The notes under the pieces: generated by a model | Told to the model about the DNA's origin: nothing | Databases searched by the model: none | Seen by the model: only the letters and a program-made list of their open reading frames with translations | Source of the DNA: Fuerstiella marisgermanici | GTDB lineage: Bacteria; Planctomycetota; Planctomycetia; Planctomycetales; Planctomycetaceae | Length of the DNA: 64,000 nt | Direction of reading: 5' to 3' | Assembly: GCF_001983935.1 (NCBI RefSeq) | Contig: NZ_CP017641.1 | Location: 1,798,001-1,862,000 of the forward strand | In this document: positions 58,029-64,000 of the stretch, piece after piece | How the letters are laid out: each line of letters starts with the position of its first letter | How positions within the stretch are numbered: the stretch's first letter is position 1 | Program-made: the position numbers and the translations under genes

Positions 58029-59663
58029 ATGACAGCACCAGCGACAACGACAGGAATCGTCCTGCGGCAGGTCGCCGCACTCGCCGCCTTGACGCTGCCT
58101 GCGGCGTCCATCGCCGACGCTGTTGAACCGCCGTATGTAACCGTGGTTGCGAACGCTCTGCCAAGTTGCGTGCGAATTGTTTCGCGATCCGATCATTCTT
58201 CCGGCGTCCTTGTGTCGCCAGCCGGGCATATCCTGACGGTCGCTCACGGACTTCACAGCAACGACGACCAGGCCGAAGTCGTCACGCCAAGAGGCGGGCG
58301 ATTGGTCGCACATATCCTTCATCGTGATGCAGCCGCAGACGTAGCATTGCTGAAGTTGCAGATGCCAACATCCGGCCTGCCAGACGGGCTTCATGCACTA
58401 ACTGAATTCGCGTCACAAGATCGATCTGAACTAAGTCCGCACACCGTTGTGCTGTCGCTCGGTTTTCCGGCTCGAGACACCAGCACAGCAGAAGCTGTCG
58501 TTCGGCTGGGCCGCATCGAAGCCGCCACCGATAGCGCTCTACGAACTTCCTGCACGCTCACGGTCGGTGATTCCGGCGGTCCACTACTGACGACCGACGG
58601 CGTGCTCATCGGCGTCCACCAGAAAATTGGGCTGGGAAGAAGTTCGAATCTGCACATACCGTTGCAACGCTGCCGCGAGGTTTTAGCCGCCGCGTTGAAG
58701 TCGGAAGACGTCTCGCTTTCAGACCTAGACAACACGCGGCCTGTATCGGTCATTCAACCCGTAGCATCCGCCGCCGCAAAGAAGCAGCTGCAGCAAAGGA
58801 GCGTTCGAATTTGCGGCGCAGCGGACGATCGCGTGATTGCCTTCGGAACGCGATTGTCTGACACGCTTGTCGCGACCAAGTTGAGTCTGCTGCCACCAGG
58901 CGAAGCAATCCGCGTACAGTTTATGAACGACGAATTTGCCGACGCTTCTCTACTAACGTCCGGCCAACCACGCGACCTGGCGATCCTTCAACTGCTCCCT
59001 GGAAACACCGCTCCACCAATCATCGAGCCCGACGCCAATTCCGCAAAGCCATCACATCCAAACCCAAGCCAACTCGACATCGGCACTGTGCTATTTGCCG
59101 GAAACGCAGCACAAACGACCGGCATCGTGGCTCGCGTGAAACGCGACGAACCACGCGGTGCGCCGTCACTCGGCTGCACGCTGTCGCAGGATGGCCAGCT
59201 CGTGAAAGTAGACCGTGTCACCGCCAACAGCGCGGCATCGGAGGCTGGCGTTAAGCCTCAGGACAGGCTGCAAGCGATCAACGCCGCACCGGTAAGAGAC
59301 CTCGGCTCCGTTGCAAAAGCCCTGCAGACGCTTGAACCCGGCGATCGACTGTCTGTGACGGTTGTGCGAGTGGACCAGACCACGGTTGGCTTCGGACAGC
59401 TCAGGCACCGGCCAAACAAACTGCTGGACCGCACAGAGTTCCTCGACGGCCGGGCCGGACGGCTAAGCCTGCGGCGCACGGGTTTCCAGAATGTCATTCA
59501 GCACGATGCCGCGCTGGAGCCAGCCGAAATGGGCGGTCCACTCGTACTGGCAGACGGAACGATTGTTGGAATCAACATCGCTCGCCGCAGCCGAGAAGCA
59601 GTGCTGGCCATCCCAATTGCCGACGTATTGGAACTGGCGAAATTGAAGCGGTTGCAGCCATAA
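58029..59663 (+). CDS. Trypsin-like serine protease with PDZ domain
   Basis: A 544-residue exported protein with signal peptide (VLRQVAALAALTLPAASIADA). Trypsin triad: His in ILTVAHGLHSN, Asp in DAAADVALLKLQ, Ser in VGDSGGPLLTTDG, the S1C/HtrA order. A PDZ domain is at about 395-460 (RVTANSAASEAGVKPQDRLQAINAAP, LQTLEPGDRLSVTVVR). The C-terminal 90 residues repeat a degenerate protease-like segment (MGGPLVLADGTIVGINIARR) where Gly-Asp-Ser has become Glu-Met-Gly, so this second copy is probably inactive. It would handle protein quality or degrade external protein in the periplasm. Confidence 0.92.
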   Translation: MTAPATTTGIVLRQVAALAALTLPAASIADAVEPPYVTVVANALPSCVRIVSRSDHSSGVLVSPAGHILTVAHGLHSNDDQAEVVTPRGGRLVAHILHRDAAADVALLKLQMPTSGLPDGLHALTEFASQDRSELSPHTVVLSLGFPARDTSTAEAVVRLGRIEAATDSALRTSCTLTVGDSGGPLLTTDGVLIGVHQKIGLGRSSNLHIPLQRCREVLAAALKSEDVSLSDLDNTRPVSVIQPVASAAAKKQLQQRSVRICGAADDRVIAFGTRLSDTLVATKLSLLPPGEAIRVQFMNDEFADASLLTSGQPRDLAILQLLPGNTAPPIIEPDANSAKPSHPNPSQLDIGTVLFAGNAAQTTGIVARVKRDEPRGAPSLGCTLSQDGQLVKVDRVTANSAASEAGVKPQDRLQAINAAPVRDLGSVAKALQTLEPGDRLSVTVVRVDQTTVGFGQLRHRPNKLLDRTEFLDGRAGRLSLRRTGFQNVIQHDAALEPAEMGGPLVLADGTIVGINIARRSREAVLAIPIADVLELAKLKRLQP

Positions 59664-59765
59664 CTAAAGAGCATCCAGCTTTCGAGGTCGCCAACGATTC
59701 CTGCCCGCAAATCGATTTGTATTCACGTCAGATAATGAGCCGTCGGCCTGACATTTCTACATTCG

Positions 59766-61829
59766 CTAATTGCCAGGTAGCAGTTGCAGAGCGTCAACGA
59801 TGACAAAGCCGGTGGTTCCCTGATTGCTGACGGTGATCGTCGTTTCAACTCCACCTTTCAGCTGCACGTTACCGAGGTGCCTGAAGTGTTGGCCGGAAGG
59901 TAACGCGGCCGTTTGATCGACGGTGAACTGCTGCTCACGCGCCCCGCTGGAAACGATCACCGGGACGTTTGTGGCTCGAGTCTCATGAGCCGAATAGGCC
60001 ATCAACAATTGGTAGTCGCCAGATTTTGGCACCTGGAATCGGAATGTTGCTGTCGACTTCCCGTCACCTTCTGACGTGGGATCATTTTCGCCCGTAAACA
60101 CATAACCGTTTGCGACGTATGGCTTAAAGTTTGTTGACCGAGACCAATCGCCAGTTAGTTTTGCCGCGGCATCGTCGAGCACGATTCCGGGCAGATCGTT
60201 TGCGGCGATAGAATCCTTTGACGCTGGCAAGTCGGAAACTTCCGGCAGGACAAGCACCTGCCCCTGCGCGAGCAGACGCTTTCTGAGTTGCAGATAAGGT
60301 AACTCCTGCACTGCAACATCGGAGTCAGCAGCCACTGCTGCAGCGATGCCGGCACTCTGGCCAATAATCATCCACGTCCCCTCGATGCGCAGCGACGAAA
60401 TCCCGACATGAGTACACGACAGCGCGACAGGGACAACAAGGTTGTCGCACTGCTCAGGCTGAGGCAGGATCGAGCGGTACGGCACGTGATAAGCGTAGCC
60501 CTGCCCGGAAGCTCGCCTGACCGGAAAGATCGTCCCTTCGTTGATCACGCCCCCGTCCAACGCCACACGCTGGCAGTCGTGCGAATCGATCGGAAACGAT
60601 GAGATTGCAATCGGGTCATCTTTCCGAGGCGATTCGAGGATGTCTTTCTGGCGAATGACGTACATGCCTTCCATTCGGCGCGACTCGCGAACGTACAGCG
60701 CCGGCGAAAAGTGGTCGTAGCTGGCAAATTCGTCTTTGCATAAACCAAGCTTCGCATACTTGGCACGTATGGCGTCGGGCACTGCTGGGTCAGTGGTTAG
60801 AAAGTGAAACAATTCGAGCGTGTACTGCTTATGAGCTTCCCAAATCTGCTTCCGCCCCGCTTCGTCCGCAGAATGCCAGTCAACGCCTCCGCCAACCAAG
60901 CCCAACGAAAACTGCCCCCCAATCGAGTTGTTGCCATCGAACTTGTCGCCGGGAAGGGGGTAGAGGTCAAAGCCGATCCCCTTGACTCCTGCCCTTAGAG
61001 CGCGGCGGACAACTTCGAAGCGGGCTGAGTCATAGTCGGCCGGTTTGGGCATCGGTACGCGGTTGTCAGAGGCCGCAGTCAAACACAGCCGGAAACTGTA
61101 TGTCATAACATTCTTATCACCCGCCGCTTCGTCGCCAGCGTCATCGCTTGTGACCAGCGGAAGTAGATCGCCGTCTTCGTTGCGCCCGCTGATCATCATC
61201 TCCTTTTTCGGGAACCGTTTGCCAGCCAGCGATTCACCGTACGCCTCTCGCCCTTCGCGTCCGATCGTCCAGGCGACACCCGCGGCCGCCATCAGGTCGC
61301 CCTCATACGTTCCGTCGACAAAGCACCTCGCCGTAAATGTGCCGTTGCTTGTTTCCAGCGACGTGATCCGTGGCCCGACTTTCGTGACACCCTCAAGATA
61401 GCGCTCGGTCAGCACGGTGACGCCAGCCTCATCCAGCATCTGCCTGGTTACCCGTTGAGCAACATGCGGCTCAAAAGTCCATCGGGTCTGGTCCTTCAAC
61501 GCCGGGTTGTAAGGCGCCTCAAGTCCTCGATCGGTGTAGTCTTTCACCACTCGCATATGCCACTCGTCGAACAGCCCCATCACCGTGCTGCGAACCATCT
61601 GGTTTGAATCGCAATGACTCAATCCTCCCGTGCTCATCGCACCGACATGATCCTTTGGCTCAAGCAAAATGACCGACGCGCCTTCGCGAGCGGCAGCAAT
61701 CGCGGCGCAAAAACCGCCTGGCGTTGAACCATAAACGATCACGCTGGCTCGGTCCTCAGCCATCCCTTTCTGGCAGGCGGTCGCCATCAAAGCCATCGAA
61801 ATCAAGAAGTGTCGGATTGAAAGTGTCAC
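59766..61829 (-). CDS. Secreted FAD-dependent oxidoreductase with golvesin-like C terminus
   Basis: A 687-residue protein. Residues 1-22 form a signal peptide (TLSIRHFLISMALMATACQKGMA); the FAD-binding motif is seen as VIVYGSTPGGFCAAIAAAREG, followed by VILLEPKDHVGAMSTGG, and the body of the FAD-dependent oxidoreductase family (PF12831-like): DGTYEGDLMAAAGV, RIEGTWMIIGQSAGIAAAVA. The last 130 residues form a golvesin-type beta-sandwich (GDYQLLMAYSAHETRATNVPVIV; GFVIVDALQLLPGN), a probable carbohydrate-binding module. The GTG at 61829 was chosen because it places a signal peptide directly before the flavin motif; the frame is open 83 codons further upstream without homology. Confidence 0.9.
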   Translation of the reverse strand: MTLSIRHFLISMALMATACQKGMAEDRASVIVYGSTPGGFCAAIAAAREGASVILLEPKDHVGAMSTGGLSHCDSNQMVRSTVMGLFDEWHMRVVKDYTDRGLEAPYNPALKDQTRWTFEPHVAQRVTRQMLDEAGVTVLTERYLEGVTKVGPRITSLETSNGTFTARCFVDGTYEGDLMAAAGVAWTIGREGREAYGESLAGKRFPKKEMMISGRNEDGDLLPLVTSDDAGDEAAGDKNVMTYSFRLCLTAASDNRVPMPKPADYDSARFEVVRRALRAGVKGIGFDLYPLPGDKFDGNNSIGGQFSLGLVGGGVDWHSADEAGRKQIWEAHKQYTLELFHFLTTDPAVPDAIRAKYAKLGLCKDEFASYDHFSPALYVRESRRMEGMYVIRQKDILESPRKDDPIAISSFPIDSHDCQRVALDGGVINEGTIFPVRRASGQGYAYHVPYRSILPQPEQCDNLVVPVALSCTHVGISSLRIEGTWMIIGQSAGIAAAVAADSDVAVQELPYLQLRKRLLAQGQVLVLPEVSDLPASKDSIAANDLPGIVLDDAAAKLTGDWSRSTNFKPYVANGYVFTGENDPTSEGDGKSTATFRFQVPKSGDYQLLMAYSAHETRATNVPVIVSSGAREQQFTVDQTAALPSGQHFRHLGNVQLKGGVETTITVSNQGTTGFVIVDALQLLPGN

Positions 61830-62099
61830 AGAGAGTCCATCGATTTGAGTAATATGCGGGCCGGAAGTCTGTGGCGAATGTCTTTCATTCGCCGATGCGG
61901 GACAAGCAACTGTGAATTTAAATCCTGTGCACGCCCGCGTCCCGGTCGATTCTATTGTCATCCCAGCCTTCCAGCCACTGCTGGAACCACGGCACAAACG
62001 ACAGTCAGTTTCGGACAAGCACTGCGTGAATGAACACGACCAACCAAAGCTGCTGGCTACGGGGAGGAATTCAGACAAGAAGGGCGCCCATCAGCGTTG
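61830..62099. other. 270-bp gap before the mobile region
   Basis: Upstream region of the FAD oxidoreductase gene. No gene, RNA or repeat was recognised. Confidence 0.4.
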
Positions 62100-62464
62100 T
62101 CATAACAACGCCGCCCCGGCTCTGGCAAAATTGAACTGCCAGAACACATTCAGTTGCTCGGGAACCGTGAAGATGATGTGAACGTGCTCACAGGGAAGAA
62201 GCTGCTGAGTTAATCGAGCCAACCATTCCGCTCGCTTGCCACCCTGGTACGGGGACAGGAGCGGTGTCGGCAGGAGTTGTATTTGATGTGGCAGATGTGC
62301 CCACACTGACAGCGTTCGAGGCGAGCCCCAAGTCGACTCGTGCGGCAGTCGACAATCCGTGACGCGGCACGCTTCACGTCCGCTCGCAAACGACGGTAAC
62401 GACTCCAGCCAGGATAAAACCGGCGGATGGTTGAGCAAACAGAATCGGTCTCCACGCTCTTCAC
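62100..62464 (-). pseudogene. IS91-type transposase fragment, frameshifted
   Basis: Read leftward, one frame gives the IS91-family zinc-binding segment (IVDCRTSRLGARLERCQCG followed by HICHIKYNSCRHRSCP) and a second frame continues with AEWLARLTQQLLPCEHVHIIFTVPEQLN, the next block of the same family. The two pieces are joined only by a frameshift near 62270, and the rest of the transposase, including the catalytic Tyr region, is missing after about 62100. It is a decayed remnant. Confidence 0.7.
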
Positions 62465-62591
62465 GCCTGGAACACCTCTACGGCAAAGCCGTCCTGTTCA
62501 ACGCCGACCATCAGCCGGTTGTGGCGGTTGATGATCCACCTGATTGCGGGCCGACCACAACTCGGCTGCATGGTGGTACGCCTGGCATGGC

Positions 62592-64000
62592 GTGTGTTTT
62601 ATGGGGTGCAAGTCCCCTGTACGAGAATGGAGGTCTTGTGGATTAATGGTACATCCATTGAGCTGCTTGAATCAAGTACGAGACGAGGGCAACTGCGGGG
62701 AGGTAACGAACCGTGGGGAGGAAGCCTGCGAATGCGCCGTTAAGCTGACACTCAACAGTCGTCGTCAGTCGCATCTTCGTCAAAGCTGCGAGGTTACGAA
62801 CAGAAATCGGATACAAGGCCGGTGCGGACAGGTGAGTGAGCCAATCATCACGAAACCGTCTCCGTTCATCCGCATTGGTAAATCCGGAGCTTGTGCAGCG
62901 AAAGTCACACGCCTTATCCAGGGAGATCCGTCGTTCGTATCTGTTAGAAGAGCTTGCTCAAAGGCAGAGCGATTCGTGGTCAACACGTTTCGTGATCGAC
63001 GGAAGTCAGCAGAGGTCGTAGTACTGTTTCGTCACACACCACTGACGACAGGAAGGACCGAACGATGAATTCCAGGGAGGAGTCTTCGACCAACTCGACA
63101 CGAGGTGGGTGGTCTGCTCGGCAGACAAATCCAGTTCCCCGAACGGGGATGACCGCGTCGGCGTCGGACAAGCAGCCAGCCCTGAACGACCGTGGTTCCA
63201 CGGTCGAACGTTTGTTTCCAGAGATGATGATGGAAGCCGTCGTTGATGAATCCAACATGGAACGCGCCTGGCAGAAAGTCCGGTCGAACCGCGGAGCCCC
63301 TGGCCCCGACGGCATCACGCTGGATGAATTTCTGACATGGTTCCGACCACGCTGGGAACTCATCCGACGACAGCTTCTCGACGGCACGTATCGACCTTCA
63401 CCGGTGCGACGCGTGACCATCGACAAGCCGGATGGCGGCACACGGCAGCTCGGTATTCCGAACGTGCTGGACCGCGTGATTCAACAGGCCATCCTGCAGA
63501 TTCTGACGCCCGTGTTCGATCCGCACTTCAGCGATTCGAGCCACGGGTTTCGCCCCAACCGATCCGCTCACGGAGCCATGCAACAGGTTCAGCGGACGAT
63601 CAAGGCAGGCGGCAAGTTCGTGGTGGATATGGACCTTTCAAAATTCTTTGATCGAGTCAACCACGACGTGCTGATGAACCGAATCGCTCTTCGCGTTTCG
63701 GATTCACTGCTGCTGAAACTGATCGGCCGTTACCTGCGAGCGGGCGTGATCGTGGACGGCGAACTGCAACCGAGTACCGAAGGAACGCCACAAGGTGGCC
63801 CGCTGTCTCCGCTACTTGCCAACATCCTGCTGGATGATCTGGACAAGGAACTGGAACAACGCGGTCTGCCGTTCGTGCGTTACGCTGACGACTTCGTGAT
63901 CTTCACGAAGTCTGAACGTGCCGCGCGTCGAGTGTTCCGATCGGTGCAGCGTTTTCTGACCGAACGTCTTCGTCTTGTTGTTAACGAAACGAAGAGCAAA
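62592..64000 (+). mobile_element. Group II intron, 5' part to window end
   Basis: GTGTG at 62592-62596 fits the group II 5' consensus GUGYG, followed by a structured leader (TTTTATGGGGTGCAAGTCCCC; further G/A-rich stretch GGGGAGGTAACGAACCGTGG near 62697) typical of domain I. About 470 nt of non-coding ribozyme precede the reverse transcriptase gene. The 3' half (end of the ORF, domains V and VI, 3' splice site) is outside the window. The boundary is approximate. Confidence 0.75.
63065..64000 (+). CDS. ltrA: Group II intron reverse transcriptase/maturase, 5' part
   Basis: 312 codons from ATG 63065 with GGAAGGA upstream; no stop before the window end. Family blocks in order: ERAWQKVRSNRGAPGPDGIT (RT0/1), RRQLLDGTYRPSPVRRVTI, GGTRQLGIPNVLDRVIQQAI, HGFRPNRSAHGAM (RT2a), FVVDMDLSKFFDRVNHD (RT3 with first Asp pair), GTPQGGPLSPLLANILL (RT4), and FVRYADDFVIF, the catalytic YADD box (RT5). 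All catalytic residues visible are intact. The thumb and maturase X domain lie beyond the edge. It would help intron splicing and retrohoming. Confidence 0.95.
   Translation, partial: MNSREESSTNSTRGGWSARQTNPVPRTGMTASASDKQPALNDRGSTVERLFPEMMMEAVVDESNMERAWQKVRSNRGAPGPDGITLDEFLTWFRPRWELIRRQLLDGTYRPSPVRRVTIDKPDGGTRQLGIPNVLDRVIQQAILQILTPVFDPHFSDSSHGFRPNRSAHGAMQQVQRTIKAGGKFVVDMDLSKFFDRVNHDVLMNRIALRVSDSLLLKLIGRYLRAGVIVDGELQPSTEGTPQGGPLSPLLANILLDDLDKELEQRGLPFVRYADDFVIFTKSERAARRVFRSVQRFLTERLRLVVNETKSK

Overview
The window looks like a chromosomal segment of a member of the Planctomycetota, probably a marine, heterotrophic relative of Fuerstiella, Gimesia or Rhodopirellula. The signs are families largely restricted to or expanded in that phylum: prepilin-like DUF1559 proteins with an H-X9-DG tail, PSD-type proteins with DUF1549/DUF1553, DUF1501 proteins, ECF sigma factors paired with membrane partners, and EF-hand proteins. 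The taxonomic call is inference; there is no rRNA gene in the window. No tRNA gene or CRISPR array was seen.

Layout. (1) 1-9143 is an anaerobic redox island. A leftward operon carries a cyclic-nucleotide-binding protein and the beta, gamma and (cut by the window edge) small subunits of a group 3b-like NiFe hydrogenase, joined by overlapping stop/start codons. Divergently, a universal stress protein, a ferredoxin-NADP reductase, a 1190-residue pyruvate:ferredoxin oxidoreductase and a dihydroorotate-dehydrogenase-like protein follow. Together they could oxidise pyruvate to acetyl-CoA and dispose of the electrons through ferredoxin, NADPH and H2. (2) 9264-11970 holds an HxlR regulator with an FMN reductase, divergent from an isochorismatase-like hydrolase and a pirin: a probable electrophile/quinone response group. 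(3) 12220-19500 is a mixed region: an AlkC-type DNA alkylation repair protein without a normal start codon, a phosphotransferase-kinase fusion, a lone receiver domain, a DUF4332 protein, a HAD phosphatase fused to a HerA-like ATPase and a small secreted phospholipase-A2-like protein. (4) An IS66-family element (19720-21292) sits beside a gene remnant, followed by a large PSD1-type cytochrome protein.

(5) 25104-35988 is a leftward run of 12 genes for a compact type II secretion/type IV pilus-like machine: ECF sigma factor, membrane partner, one GspE-type ATPase, three different GspF-type platform proteins, three small pseudopilin-like proteins and three DUF1559 prepilins. No secretin is present here. 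The gaps between the platform and ATPase genes are filled by REP-like palindromic repeats. (6) 36169-39557: aspartate-semialdehyde dehydrogenase, a secreted unknown protein and an EF-hand protein. (7) 39567-45351 is a leftward operon of DUF1549 protein, DUF1501 protein, ECF sigma factor and a second DUF1549/DUF1553 protein whose N terminus looks like an anti-sigma domain plus membrane helix. (8) 45618-47708: a beta-CASP metallo-hydrolase and an orphan LolD-like ABC ATPase, then a repeat-rich gap. (9) 48501-55672 is a MacAB-TolC-like efflux operon in which the outer-membrane factor carries one EF-hand loop and the adaptor ends in an EF-hand pair. (10) Ribosomal protein bL28 with a perfect palindromic terminator, a cyanophycinase-like peptidase, a trypsin/PDZ protease and a secreted FAD-dependent oxidoreductase follow. 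(11) From about 62100 to the end is mobile DNA: a frameshifted IS91-type transposase fragment and the 5' part of a group II intron with its reverse transcriptase, cut by the window end.

The most interesting candidates are the multi-GspF pseudopilin operon, the anti-sigma/DUF1549 fusion, the EF-hand efflux pump and the hydrogenase/PFOR island.
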